A stretch of 64,000 nt of DNA from Serilophus lunatus (taxonomy: Eukaryota; Chordata; Aves; Passeriformes; Eurylaimidae): positions 248,001 to 312,000 of the forward strand of contig VXBA01006220.1 in NCBI GenBank assembly GCA_013399895.1, in the 5' to 3' direction. Both the position numbers and the translations under genes were made by a program. The notes below the pieces were generated by a model that had not been told where the DNA came from, did not search any database, and saw nothing but the letters and a program-made list of their open reading frames with translations. This document shows positions 11,871-24,317 of the stretch, one piece after another. How positions within the stretch are numbered: position 1 is the first letter of the stretch; every line of letters starts with the position of its first letter.

Positions 11871-13094
11871 AGGTACATATATTGTAGAAAACGCAACACA
11901 TTTTCTTTCCAGAATAGGACTTGGAACGAGTGTGTATTTTGGACAATGTGAAATAATTACATCAGTTCAGCTACCTTTGCCTCAGTTTGGCCTTCTGTAA
12001 AAGTCTAAAGCTGTATTGAAATTATGACCTAATGTTTGCAGTGGCATTATTTTCCCAAGTAAAAGTTGGATTTTTAACTTGGTAATTTGTTTTTCACAGT
12101 AACACAGTTGCTTATCACTTACATATACTGATATCAATTACTATGTATTTTCATGCACAAAAAAATCCCACCCCCTCAGTTCCCAGTGGTTTGGGTAAAA
12201 TGGGTGTCTCCAGTATTTCTGGTGCTGAGTTCCTTATGACTGTGCTTGATTTAGGCTGCTGTACCTATGCTCCTGGATTTGGCCATGTGTCTTTTTGAAA
12301 GGTCAAGGAAGTTGAGAATGATGCAGTAAGAATATCACTGAGCTATGCAATTACCTCTGCAAAAATTAGGAGATGCCAAAATTCATGTTGTCAGTTCAAA
12401 TGTATCATGAAGACGCTTTCCAGCAATGTCATGTACCATTTTTTTCCTGTACTTTTATTTGAAGTGCTCCTGAATGTAGATGTTTGAGTCTTCTTATGAA
12501 GCTTTACAGACTTCACCTATTCAGTTGATCCACCCAGTTTTGTATAGGGCATTTAATATTTTGGAAATTGTATTTGTAGATATATACAGGCACATACATT
12601 CCTTATATATCAACCTTCTGCATATTCACAAGAAGCAAAGACATCAGTACTTGGAATAAAGGAGTTTTTTCACTGAGTGTTGGGAGAAGAGGTGTAGTAT
12701 TTTCAATATAGAGGATTGTATTGGCAAATGCAGAAGGAAGTGATTTTCATTGTAAATACACTGTTAGAACTACACAAAAACCTCCCATTTTTTTTAGAAG
12801 AATCTGAATGGGCAAAGTGGCAGAAACTAAGTACCCCCTTGAGGATACAGAGCCTTCTCAGAAGAAACACTAGGTTCTGTGAAGCTTCCTATCAGCTTAT
12901 TGCCCTTTTGTAAAGGGAACTTTTTGCATAGGGCAAAAGGATGAAAGGTAAGGGCATAAGAAATCTCTTAACAAAAGAATACAAAAGAAAACATTACATC
13001 ATTGAAGAATGTATTTTGATTAGTGATACATTTATTAGAAAGAACAAGGTGTGGTCCATTTCTTTTCATAAGGAATCTATTGTCAATATCAAAT

Positions 13095-13146
13095 TGGACT
13101 TAATGATCCTTTTGAATCTCTTCCAACTCAGAATATTCTGATTCTG
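13095..13146 (+). mobile_element. CR1 LINE 3'-terminal fragment
   Basis: The stretch AAATTGGACTTAATGATCCT, then CTCTTCCAACTC and ATTCTGATTCTG, matches the sense-strand CR1 3' end ('ttggacttgatgatc...ctcttccaacc...gattctatgattct'). Only about the last 50 bp are recognisable. Confidence 0.7.
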
Positions 13147-14156
13147 CGAAAATAATGTTACTCTTTCATTGTGAATTTTTTTCAAGGAAGATACAGACAG
13201 AACTTAAATATGCCACTAAATCAAGATGTGATTATCATCAGGTAGAAGATGACTAGGCTTTGAAAATTCAGATAAGGAGAATCTGTATGAATGGTGTTAG
13301 GGATGCAGATGAAATTGAACTTTAATGAGACCAAACAAAAGAAATATATTTAAACTTCTACAGTGAGAATATATGGAAGTAATTTAAACCTTCTTGTCTT
13401 ATTGGTACACAGAATTGTGGACGCTTTGTATGATCTAATTACGCAGCAGTCTCGGGCTTTTCAAAATATTGTTCTTAGGGGAGAGGACACAAGACGTAGA
13501 GAACAAATTACCAGTTAAAAGATATGATGATCTTTGATGCAGTACAATGAGAAGCATAAGGTATTTTACTAATAATCTTGTGTGAAGGTAACAGATGTAA
13601 TGAGAAAGAATGGAAACATTGCCTCAGGTAAAGTATACTAAAAAGGCACAAAAGATTAGATAAGGCAAAGGTACTGCCATTAAATATAAAGAAAAAAACA
13701 GATTTCAAATGCTAATTGTAAAAAATATATCATTAGTTGCTCGGGGTATTTTAAAGAAAAATTTAGACACGGCTTTTTCATTACATCTTGAATAGTAATT
13801 CCCTGATCAGTTATACAAGCCTATAAATCAGAGAAAACAAACTATACTGACTGTGAGATACACAGGTGATTTGTCTATTGCACAAAAAAAAAGCCATTTC
13901 AAATGAAAATAAATTTTATATATTCTTAAATCCTTCTCTAATTACACAAAAAACAAACATCAAAATAAAATTTAAAAAAATATAGGGATAGCTCTTTTTG
14001 TGTCCAGGGCAACTTGGAAGTCCAGGAAATATCCATAATGTTTTGGGGGGAACTGGTTATTGAAATGTCTTGGACACTTCTTAGAGTGCTGTAGTGACAA
14101 CAATAATTTCATGACTCCAAAAAATTATCTGCGTAGGAGTAATGGAAAATGAAGTT

Positions 14157-14223
14157 ATAGAATCATAGAACCACAGAATGCCTTGGGTTGGTAGGCAACT
14201 TAAAGATCATCTAGTCCCAACAA
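14157..14223 (-). mobile_element. CR1 LINE 3'-terminal fragment
   Basis: It begins with AGAATCATAGAACCACAGAA (the reversed CR1 tail), then GGGTTGG, AACTTAAAGATCATCTAGTC and CCAAC. This is a strongly 5'-truncated minus-strand copy of about 67 bp. Confidence 0.85.
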
Positions 14224-15571
14224 TTAGTATACAGTTGGAGAAAAGATCAAAGTCTTCAGATAGAGAGGTGCTGAGATACAGTCAACTATTGGATTAAAAC
14301 ACCCATTATTATTATAAGTAAATAATCATTAACAACTAGAAACTATAGAGGTTTATCTTTGAGCAATAAAAATTGTGATGAATTTCCTTTCATGAGTTAA
14401 ATACGTAAGTGGTGGAAAAAAAAAAGAGAAAAAATAAAGAGAAAGGTTGATATTTGTTATCGCCAAGGCCATAGACTCCTTTTCCATGTTAGTCTGAAAA
14501 AAATTTCACTTCATCACATCTAGCAGAAATAAAGACAATTCGTCACAGCTATAAACAATTTTGTATCAGAATTTATTTCAGAAATGAATCTTTGATCTCC
14601 TGCTTTTTGAAAGTTGGCATCATACAGATATGTACTGACTGAATTCTAGATGAAGATGTGGTCCCTCCTATGTCATCTAGACTGACCTTTTTTTGTAGCT
14701 TTCAGATCAACTATTTTTTTACACTGTCTTTAAAGCATGACTACATTGCTCCTGAAGGTTTTGAAACAATAATTAAAAATTGTGATTATTTATGCTTTGA
14801 TATAAACAATGTCAAGGTACTAAGCAAAAGTATTTTCTAAATAATTGGGTTTTATTTTAAATATTTATTTATTTGCTTCTTTCATAGTGTTCAAGAAAGT
14901 AAATAGGTTGATCAACTCAGATTAACAGGCTTGGGAAAACAGATAAATTAATTCCTAGGCAGCATTGCCAGACTCCCAGCCCACCTTTCATTGCCTTGAT
15001 AAGTATGAGATTGTAGAAGATAGGTGAAGAAATCAGCCTAAATACTTAAGCATCTATTCCTTTTTTTTATTTAATATGTCTCTTCTTCCTATTAATCCTA
15101 TGGAATTAAATGATCCTTTAATTTTAAAATACCTGTCTTTGTGACTTTCTTTTCTTACAGTGGAAGTCACATCCCAAACAGACCTGCATGTGAGTGCATG
15201 ACTGTTGAGAAACATCGCTGAGGCAAGGGACATAGTCTTAGAGATTGGTTACATTCTTGTAAAATCTCTCAGGAGAGGTCATCCCTAGCTCAGGAAATAC
15301 CAGAATTGTTCAACCTTTTTACGCTTTTCTATAGTTTTCTTTAGGTATATATTTTCACTGTGGCTTGTGACAGTGGCTCAATAAGCCTTTTTATTCACAC
15401 AGCAAAGCTATTTTTGTAAGTGCCCATTGCTGGAAGTGGATGCCTGTAAGAAGCTTGCATGATGGGTCAAAAAGTAATAACACTATTAACTCTGAGAAAT
15501 GGAATATTTCTTGTATTACTACAATTCTCTTCCAGTAGAAATTTCAAGTTGAGCACAGTGGGAAATCCAAT
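14224..15571. other. Unique AT-rich DNA, no gene seen
   Basis: Only short open frames are present. A good acceptor-like tract ending at 15160 is followed 29 bp later by a GTGAGT donor-like word. That spacing is too short to support an exon on its own. Confidence 0.45.
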
Positions 15572-15790
15572 CTACTCCCATAATTTAAAATCATATCCCT
15601 GAAATAATTCACCTATCTCAGAAACACACCCGTCTGTGGAACTGGCACTAGTTTTAGGCTGCTGATGCAGGGGAGAGGTGCCTGTCTTCCATTTGTGTTG
15701 CACATCATAAACAGACATAGGCACAATGATAAATATCTCACCATCTCCTGATGGCTCCATAGAATCAGCTACAGCACGTCTATCCTCACA
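15572..15790 (-). other. Candidate second exon, minus strand, open to a stop
   Basis: On the minus strand a polypyrimidine tract and acceptor (CCTTCCTATACTCTTTTCAG) end at 15791. The sequence after it stays open for 72 codons and ends in a TAG at 15572-15574. Residues visible early in it are CEDRRAVADSMEPSGDGE, and later ones include VYDVQHKWKTG and GELFQGYDFKLWE. No signal peptide, membrane segment or known domain was recognised. The frame is phase 0 and so joins in frame to the upstream candidate exon 16777-16493 across a 702-bp intron. A chance open frame remains the main alternative. Confidence 0.28.
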
Positions 15791-15907
15791 CTGAAAAGAG
15801 TATAGGAAGGTCATCTGTCCTTATATGGTCTTCTGTTATATTTTTATAGGATTATATTTACTACAGCAGCAACATGATAAAAAAAATACAACTCAGATAA
15901 TCCTCTG

Positions 15908-16039
15908 AGTTCAATGCTGCAGTGATGGTACCGGCACTATATGAAATAAAAAGATAAATTTGTCATTACTGAATAATGAAAGTCTGGCCAAGGTATGTTG
16001 GCAACCTCTTCCAAATCATTCGGTAATCCAAAATTATGG
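15908..16039 (+). repeat. Diverged interspersed repeat, copy A
   Basis: About 130 bp are clearly similar, in the same orientation, to 23039-23168. Both open with AGTTCARTGYTGCAG.GATGG, continue with AARATARAAAGATAA, share the exact 18-mer GAAAGTCTGGCCAAGGTA (15978-15995 here) and end near CATT.GGTAA. I cannot name the family. Strand is arbitrary. Confidence 0.7.
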
Positions 16040-16492
16040 TCTTTTGAAAGCTTTATTTTACATTAAACTCTGCCATATAGTTATTATTTGTTGCTGCAAT
16101 CTGTTTTTTTTTTTCTATTGTATAGTTTCAACTTTTGTTTTGTTGCCCTTTCCTGCAAGCTCTTTTAGCTACAGTCTGAAAGTTGCAGATACAGTATAAA
16201 AAGCTTTCAAATTATTTGGGGAAGGAGCAGTAAAATAGTAGATCACAGCAGGGACATGACAAAGAATTCTAATATTCAGGACTTGTAGGCTCAGGAGAGA
16301 CCACAAGCATGTTTTATTGCACTGACTATGTTCTCAAGACCAAAGAGAAAAAAAGTCAAGAACAAAATGTATAATCATGCATATTACTGGAGGTTTCTGA
16401 ATTGCCTTTCCTCTTAAAGCACGAATTTATCTAAGCACATCGATGAAGTTTAAGTAGGTGTAGGGATAGATAAAATACTTTGGAAGACTTAC

Positions 16493-16777
16493 TTCGAGGA
16501 GATGAAGGCTTGTGTTCCCACACGAGAGGGAGCCATCTGTCCCAAGAATGTCTTGTGTATGTTTTTCTCTCCTCCTGCATTCCACAGGGATTGGCTTCCT
16601 GCCATGGGAAGGAGATAAGTTTTGCAAACTTTTCAGGAGGCTCGTGCAGCGGGGCGGGGCAGGAGAAATAGTAAAAGCGCTGAGAAGAGCAGGGACGTGT
16701 CTTTCCCCAGGCCCGGTGTTTTTAACACAGTTAGGTTTCATATTCTTTAGTTTTAGTGCTCTCACCTTTGGAAACAA
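16493..16777 (-). other. Candidate first exon with GC box, minus strand
   Basis: An open frame on the minus strand starts with Met at 16777 and runs 95 codons to a strong donor, CTCGAA|GTAAGTCTTCC, with the intron starting at 16492. It is locally GC-richer than its surroundings and contains a GC box (GCCCCGCCCC on this strand, 16651-16660) and several CpGs. The real transcription start could therefore lie near or downstream of 16650, leaving the upstream part untranscribed. Without splicing the frame continues 21 more codons, to 16427. The candidate second exon at 15790-15572 is in phase, giving a possible 167-residue product. The protein has no recognisable domain, and a noncoding transcript is equally possible. 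Confidence 0.28.
16651..16660 (-). promoter_or_regulatory. GC box (Sp1-type)
   Basis: GGGGCGGGGC on the + strand is a consensus GC box, lying in a small CpG-containing patch (about 16630-16720) within AT-rich DNA. The position fits a minus-strand transcript ending its first exon at 16493, but GC boxes work in both orientations. Confidence 0.4.
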
Positions 16778-19046
16778 ATTTTCCTTCTTCCTTCCACTCT
16801 TGACATTTTTGTGGATATCTGCATTATCTTTTTTTACAGTAGGCTAGAAATTTCATCATAATGTTTTATTTTAAAAATGAGAAGAAATAATTCACTGTTA
16901 CAAAATCAGCACAATGAAATAATTTGCACCTAGGTTTTATGAGCTGCCTAGGAAGTTCTTTCAACACTAAGATTCAGATCTTGCAAATGCCGTGAATCAG
17001 GACAATATCAAGGAGTGAAAGAAAATACGAAGTCATCAAAAGTAAAGGGTGAAAGTAGTTCAGAGACTGGTGAAGTGATAAATACTGAAGAGTGTGAGTT
17101 ACTTAAATGTTATGAGTGAGTTTGTATGTAAAATATCATTCTGTATGTCCTGTGTTGATATAAAGAGAATCAAATATAGTTAAGAATTAGGCAGTTGGAA
17201 AACTTTTCTATCTGTGGAAGACAACAAAATATTGGACTTCTGAGACTCACAGAGTGTGACAGAAAAGATCCTGTACATGGAAGTTTAACCTAGATATGGA
17301 GACCGTGCATATTTTTAAACAGAAGTAAATACACATTGGAACAATTCACCAAGCAGTGTTCTGGATTCTTGTAACTCAAAAGATTTAATTTGGAATTAAG
17401 TCTAGGATTGCTGAAGCAATTTAGGGAATTAGATGCTCAAACATCCTTGAAATGTACTCATTAAATTCTCCAAGATCTCTTGGGTTCATCTAGAAATGCA
17501 GCAGAGCTAAAAGCAATGTGCTGCTTCTGATTCACAAGTGGGACTTGATGGAAAGCACTGTAGTATGAGTAGTAGGAGATGGTTTCTGTAATGTTACACA
17601 GCAGGTTGGACTTTATTGTCCCTGTGGCCTCTTTTTGTTCAGTCAGTGTGTTTGTTTATTTGTATGTGAGAATAGCTAAAAAGTGTTCTGATCTAATAGG
17701 AACTACTTGAGATTGCTGTTGAAGTACTTACATCCCATCTGTTTAAGAAGATGACTGTGATTCACTCACGTTACAGTAGGATGTTATTTCATCCTGTTCT
17801 GCTGCTGGTGGAGAAAAGGCTGAAAGACCAGGCCTATATGCAGAGATGGTATGGAGATGGCACCTAAGAAACGGCTTTGTGTCTCTTAGGCTTTCAGCAG
17901 CTGATATTATTGCCGAAGCAGACATTGTTATTCATGTTTCAGGACCTGCTCTGTCATCTGTGTGTTGACAAGAGAAGGTCCTGAAGTATGACTAGATATA
18001 TTTATAGATAATCTATTAATAGATGGATGTATTAACTGAGAGACTCTTGATTTTTCTATAATATTGCCTAGATAAGGAATTCATTTCAGAGCATTGTTTC
18101 TCACCAGGAAAACTTTGATCTTAAATGAGTGTGCCTGTCTGGCTCAATTTTACCTTTGTAAGAGTTACATTGAATTAAAAGAGTATATTAACAAGTTAAG
18201 CATCTAGTCACACACCAGTACGAGCATCAATTTTGCTGTCACTGGACACTGCAGCCCTGACTATAGCAATTATCTATTTTCTTTCTTTTTTATGCTTCAC
18301 TGCCTAGGGTCTGCATGGCTAAAATACATCTGTCCTGTAAACCAGATCTTTTATCAGTACAAGTACCACTTGCAACTCAATTTTCTAACATTACTTTCAA
18401 GAGATAGCATCTGAAATAGGATGGTCATGGAGAGAAAAGTAAAGTTCATCTTTGATTGAAGAAGATCCTTGAATCAAAGCTGATTCTGTCCTGAGTTTTG
18501 TTTACTCACAAAGCTAAGTTTTCTGAGGCTCTAGAAAACCAAATTCCACCTGATAAACACCATATAAGTATAGATAAGTAACCTAGAATATTGAGGCTTT
18601 TGGAGTTTTTTCTTTAGTTTTTTTTTAATGATGTGGAAGGAATTAATGTAGAAAAATGAGTAGTTTGCTTATGCTTATTAATACTTAATGGAATTATAAC
18701 TTATGTGTCCTCCTAACAGGTTTTTAAACTTCCTTTTTGTTGTATAAGAAAACAGGCTTATATCAGCCTAGTGTTGCAAACTCAGGGTATAAATGGTTAT
18801 AATTTGTATAAAAGTGGTTGAGTTCAAAAATACAAAGATGAACAAATATTTATGTAGTGGTTGATATATCATGGATATTTTGGAAATCTGTTTATCCAAG
18901 ACATCAGTATGACAGGGTGATAATAATGGGTTGTTTGGACTTTATCAGTATATAAAACCTGTTTGTCATCTTTGCAAAATAAGTATCATTACCAAACTAC
19001 AAATTATACAGATGAGATTGCTGCATTTGTCATCCTTATCATGTGT

Positions 19047-19085
19047 ATCTTCCATGTAAATCTTTCATGTAGATCTTTCGTGTAG
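19047..19085. repeat. 13-bp tandem repeat, 3 copies
   Basis: Three adjacent copies of ATCTTYCRTGTAR: ATCTTCCATGTAA, ATCTTTCATGTAG and ATCTTTCGTGTAG. Neighbouring copies differ at only one or two positions, so the duplication appears recent. Confidence 0.85.
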
Positions 19086-20096
19086 ATTTCCTATCAAGAC
19101 CAACAAGGGGATAAAGCGATATGTATTTTAGACAAATTACTGATGGAAACTCCTGTGTGTCTGCTTTGCACCACTTATCAAAGTTCAAACTAAAAAACAT
19201 CTCTTGTGATATCCAGTGAGTGAAGAAGAATTAAGAGTAAGCCGATTTTAAAATACATTACATTTCAAAGATCAAGACCTTACAGCCAGGTACTTGAGGT
19301 GAAGGTGCCCAGTGTCCAAGTACTGGATTGTTTTATGTTAGTGACTGAAAAAATAAAAGTACAGAGTTTGAGATTTTTGTTTTCCATAAGTGAGCAAGTA
19401 ATAGCATAGTGTAAGTGATCCAAAAAAGTAATACATCCTTGTTAATATCAATAGCTTTTTAATGTAGCTATTCAAATGATATACTCTAATTTGCACCTGT
19501 GCCTCAGAGAAGTGTCATGCTTTCCTGTAAGGCTGTTGTGATTTTTGTTTCAGAGCACTGCATGAAAATTCCCCCTAGTCTGTAGGGCTTCCTGATGGGT
19601 AGACCTTGATAAAATCAGGGTTTTGGTGCAGCAAAAATTGAGCTATCCTGCTTTAGGATAAACTAAGTTCACTTCTTGATTTGGCCCAATGAGGTTGAGA
19701 AATTTTTGCACAGGATGTTGTATAATTGCTACATCACGTTTCTTTACATTACATTATATATATATATGCTTTTGCATTATATATGTATAAATAGTTTCCC
19801 CAAGTATTTTGTAAAAATAACAAATAAATTTAATTTTTACTTTCTATCCAATTTGAAAATGTAACTCAGAAAGTGTGCTCAAGGAGATGAGGCAACGTAG
19901 CTGTTCTAGGAGGCTGATTTGATCAAAACATATTTTTTTAATATACCATGTGGAATCTATCCAGAAGCAAAATAATACAAGGCAAGAAAGAAGGCAGACA
20001 GTATGACATCAGGAAGGATATAACAGCACTGAGTTGAAATGTAACTTGACCTCAGAGCTTCTTAGATTTAAGATCAGAATCAATACCATATGAGGG

Positions 20097-20117
20097 ATAT
20101 ATATATATATATATATA
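20097..20117. repeat. (AT)n microsatellite
   Basis: An uninterrupted AT dinucleotide run of about ten units. Confidence 0.9.
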
Positions 20118-20902
20118 AGCAACTTCGTAGGGGATGCAGCTATTTTAGTTCACATAAAATAAATGGGCTGTGATTACTAAAACCAGCACCTCCATGCAGA
20201 TGCCATTGGACCACTGCAGGATCATTCTCAGGGGAAATTTTTAACAAGGATGAACTTTGTCCTGCAGCAAGATTTCTGATCTGGCTTTGACTCTTTGATA
20301 CTTGCTGACAACAGTCAGGTTTCTTTCAGTATCATGACAAGACTTAGTGTCTTAGAGCAACAATAAGCAAAGAAACCCATACTGTGGGGAAAGCATGACA
20401 GAATCAGATATAACAGGGCATATATAGTTTTAGAAATTACCTTATTTGAGAGAGCATCTGTTTTAGATTTAGACAAATTAATACCTTGAGACTGTTTAGG
20501 TAAAGAATTGATCTCTTGTGGAGATGTCAATAGCCTGAGTATCTGAGAAAACAGAAAATAATTGCTGCGTCCTGATATTCTTCTACTACAAGAATTTATT
20601 CATCCTCACTGACTGACCATTGTAGTCTTCAAAAACATGGTTTTTTCTCTTTTCAATTACCAATCTTTACTGCATATAATGCTACGGTAAGATCGTATGC
20701 TTGTAGTGTGTCTTTTCTGAGTAATTGGTTAGCTGTCAGAGAAAAAGAAAAAAATCAGTAATACAAATAACTTTTGGCTCTTAAATTCTAATTTTAATAT
20801 TTCTTATATTAAGCATCTGTCATTATATATACAACTCTATATGGTTATTTTATTTTGATTGCATTTATTTTCTCAGTGGTTTCTTTGCATTTAAGGAAAT
20901 GG

Positions 20903-21822
20903 ATCATGGAATCATAGAATCATATAGATTTCAAAAGATCATCTAGTCCAACTATTAACCCCACATTGCAAAGTCCCACTAAACCATGTCCCTAAGTACC
21001 GCATCTACACATCTTTTAAGTACCTCCAAGACTGAGGACTCAGCCACTTCCCCGGGAGCATGTTCCAATGCTTGATAACCCTTTCTATGAGGAAATTTTT
21101 CCTATTATCCAATCTAAATGTCCCCGGCACAATTTGAGGCCATTTCCCCTGGTTGTGTCACTTATTACTTGGGAGAAAAGACTGACTTTCACCTCAATAC
21201 AACCTCCTTTCATATAGTTGCAAAGAGTAACATCTCCTCTCAACCTCCTTTTCTCCAGGCTAAACACCTCCAGCTCCCACATAAGGCTTGGGCTCTAGAC
21301 CATTCACCACCATTGTTTCCATTCTCTGGAAATGCTCCAGTACCTCAGTCTTTCTTGTACCGAGGGGCCCAAAACTGAACACAGGGTTTGAGGTGTGGCC
21401 TCACAAGTCCAGAGTACAGGAGTGAAATCCCTTCCCTAGTCCTGCCAGCCACATTATTTCCATTTTAAGCCAGGATTCTTGACTGCCTGGACACACTGCT
21501 AGCTCATGTTCAGATGGCTGTCAACTGTCCAGACCCCCAGGTCCTCTTCCATTTGGCAGCTTTCCAGCCACTCTGCACCAAGCCTGTGGCATTACATTGG
21601 ATTGTTGTGACCCAAGTACAGGATCTGGCGCCTGACCTTGTTGAACTTCATGCAGCCTGTCCAGATCCCTCTGCAGAGCCTTCTCGTCCTCCAGTAGAAC
21701 AACACTCCCACCCAATGTGTTGTCATCTCGAAACTGATTGAGAGTGCGCTTGAGTCCTGCATACAGATCATTGATAAAGATATTAAACTGGTCTAGCCCC
21801 AGTACAGAGCCCTAGAGAAAAA
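20903..21822 (-). mobile_element. CR1 LINE, 5'-truncated, about 0.9 kb
   Basis: The + strand starts with the reversed CR1 tail (ATCATGGAATCATAGAATCA), then AAAGATCATCTAGTCCAACT. It continues through reversed matches to the C-terminal pol region: CTCTCAACCTCCTTTTCTCC, then CCAGGCTAAACACCTCCAGC, and GACCCCCAGGTCCTCTTCC. It ends near CTAGCCCCAGTACAGAGCCC. Translation on the minus strand shows pieces such as LEVFSLEKRRLRGDVTLCNY, typical of the CR1 ORF2 C terminus, interrupted by stops and frameshifts. The copy is inactive. 21823-22020 may hold another unrecognised repeat. Confidence 0.93.
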
Positions 21823-24317
21823 CTTATTCGCCTCCTCCCAAAGCTCTGTCACTAACCAAAGGAATTCCTCAACCTGGGTGCACCTCCCACAGGGACATTC
21901 ACTGCTGCCATCAGGTACTGCCATAAGAGCAAGTCACAGCCCTGCAGCTGGCACTGGGGTAGCCTGTTCCCAGAATTGTGTCTGGGCTGCTACATTAGCT
22001 CTTCCTGTGTGCCCTTCCAGATGAATTACTTTCTGGAAAGACATACCTGACATAAATTGAGTTATCTGTTTTCAGTTTAGATTAGGTACTTGATTTATAA
22101 TTAAAATCCAAATGGTAAAACAAATTGAGAATGACAAATGCAGCTTATTGAATCAGTAGACAATTACTTTCCTGTTCTGTCTCCACTGCTGTTCCATTTT
22201 ATTTACTAATTATATGCAAACTATCATTATGTAGTGGTTCTTCGTAGCAATTTTGATATTTCATCAGAGATCCTTCTCGGTTAGAATGATTGAAATGGAT
22301 CAGTGAAATAATTTGTATTGTTATAGTTACTGATAATTTGTACTGCTACACAGTCTATCAGACAGTTAATTTCATACATGTTTGAGAAATGAAAACCTAT
22401 TTATTTTCTGTAAGGAAATCTTAAATAAATTTAAAGCTCTGCTTTTTACAGAGATATGATGTAATATTCTTTGTTAACTTTAAAAAATGAAATGCTTTGT
22501 GCTGAGCAGCTGGACCTCTGCGCAAAAGGAGAAAAAAATTCTGACTTTGAAATATTACTAGTGTTGGTTATCTTCCTAAAAGCATAATACTATGTTATGG
22601 TCTTATTCATAGCTACAGTAGTACTGAAACAAGGGAAGATGAGTGAGTCTTGAATGCTATGTTGTCTTCTTATGGGGAAACAGAATGCAGACTTTTGTCA
22701 TATTTTTTAAATTTTAATTATTTATATATCAAACTACTCTGGCAAATCCTGGTTAAACTTACAGGGATTCTCTTAATCTCTTCAACAGTTTGTCCAGCAG
22801 TTTTTAGTAATCCTCCTGACTCAGAACCTATGAAAACTAGGACTTTCATATACATAAAATTAGATCCCTAAGTTTGTGTAGCTATATTGAGATATATTTC
22901 TTTTTTCGTAATAAAAAAATCTAATCTCTTTATATCTAGGAAAATAAAGTATTATTTTGATACAGAACCTGTTTTATTGGTTAGTTATAATAACTCAACA
23001 ATAACAAAATTAAAAAATCTGTTTCAGATAATCTTTTCAGTTCAGTGTTGCAGGGATGGAAATTTCAGTGTGTAAAATAGAAAGATAATTTTGTCCTTGC
23101 AGAATAGGGAAAGTCTGGCCAAGGTACATTAGTAATGTTTTCCAATGCATTGGTAAATAATTATACAGAGTAATTATACTTTCTGTTGTAGTCATCACGA
23201 TAGTACCTGATATACTGAAACACATTAATCATTTAGTTTCCTCCATGTCCCTCTAGAGTGAGGGTGCTGAAAACGGATTGATCTTTGAGAGATCATGTAC
23301 AGTTTTTGGCAATTTTAGAGGGCCAAGAGATGCCTCAGGAAGGCAGTTTTGTTGTGAACAACAACGTTAGTGCCTGAGTTATCAGTGTCTCTCTGTTATC
23401 ATATAAGATTGGAGTCTGCAGTGTTTGAAACACCTCGGAAATGGGAGGCCTTAGTAGGCTGCTAACAGCCTTCAATTGCTTCCCCCAATGTTGTTAAATC
23501 CAGGTGTTTGACAGGACCCAATTCATACAGTGTTTTTCTACTATTGTTGATTTCCATTGACATGCTTGTCTCCTGTTCTGTTAATGTGGGCTCATGGTTA
23601 AGGAAATAAGTTTTTTATTTGATAAAGCCAAAGAAAGCTTGCTTTACAGTGAATAGGATTCTCTGGCAAATAAATCTATTGCTGAACATCATTAATTCAA
23701 ACCTGTAGTCATCACTTAGCCCACAAGTATGTTGTATCATATACGATTGTGTTGTAATCTTAGTTTTCAACTTTGATAGCTGACCTTCTGCTTGGGAGTA
23801 TAATGTAAAGGCTTACAGAGATGTGTACTTACTGGGAAGGGTGTTAGCCCAGAAATTTGTATCCTTTGGATAGCCAAGGATCATATATTTATCTAAGCAT
23901 GAATGGTTGTTAAATTGGGATAGAAAAATTACTAATATAGTTGATAAATATTACTGGTTACCGTAGCATACTGTTATATATTTCACAATTTAAGTTATCT
24001 AGAGCTACCCACAGATTGTAGTAATGGGAATGTAATAACTATATCAATAAATATTTTTCTTCAATGCATATAATGTCTTCTCCTGTAAATGAATTACATT
24101 TTTGGTAAAATATGATGATACTACCTATTGCACAAATTCTGAATGACCATTTAATATCAGTCACAAGTTTATTTTGCTGCATTATAGGTGCTCTTTAATA
24201 AGTTTCATGATTTACTTTTCATTCTCAATTCTCATTCTCAAATCCTTTCCACAAGTGACACTAGTCAGGGTACAATGGATGAGTGCATCTCACCGGAGGT
24301 AACCCATCCAAAGTTAG
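21823..24317. other. Mostly unique AT-rich DNA, holds repeat copy B
   Basis: No gene recognised. The only supported element is the diverged repeat at 23039-23168. 21840-22020 is somewhat GC-richer and CR1-adjacent, but could not be matched to CR1. Confidence 0.45.
23039..23168 (+). repeat. Diverged interspersed repeat, copy B
   Basis: Partner of 15908-16039, in direct orientation 7.1 kb away. The shared exact 18-mer GAAAGTCTGGCCAAGGTA lies at 23109-23126. Similarity fades outside this interval on both sides, so these are two truncated copies of an older element or a local duplication relic. Confidence 0.7.

Larger units (their letters stand above)
8466..13094. other. Mostly unique AT-rich DNA
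   Basis: No known gene. It contains the candidate exon at 10415-10527 and a TA/GA/GATA microsatellite near 11757-11870, both listed separately. The remaining open frames are short and unremarkable. Confidence 0.5.
16800..20902. other. Unique AT-rich DNA, no gene seen
   Basis: Apart from a three-copy 13-bp repeat (19047-19085) and a TA run (about 20097-20117), nothing recognisable. No open frame above about 71 codons. Confidence 0.5.

Noticed and set aside
15161..15189. Acceptor-like tract followed by a GTGAGT donor 29 bp later (possible microexon)
   Set aside because: Too short to assess, and one good tract plus one hexamer is expected by chance in 64 kb.
15469..15484. GGGTCAAAAAGTAATA resembles part of a mariner-type (Galluhop-like) end
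   Set aside because: The match is about 15 bp with no second end, no TA duplication and no interior match.
17590..17635. CAGGTTGGACTTTATTGTCC as a CR1 3' scrap
   Set aside because: Only a dozen bases fit and the following TTCCAACC block is missing.
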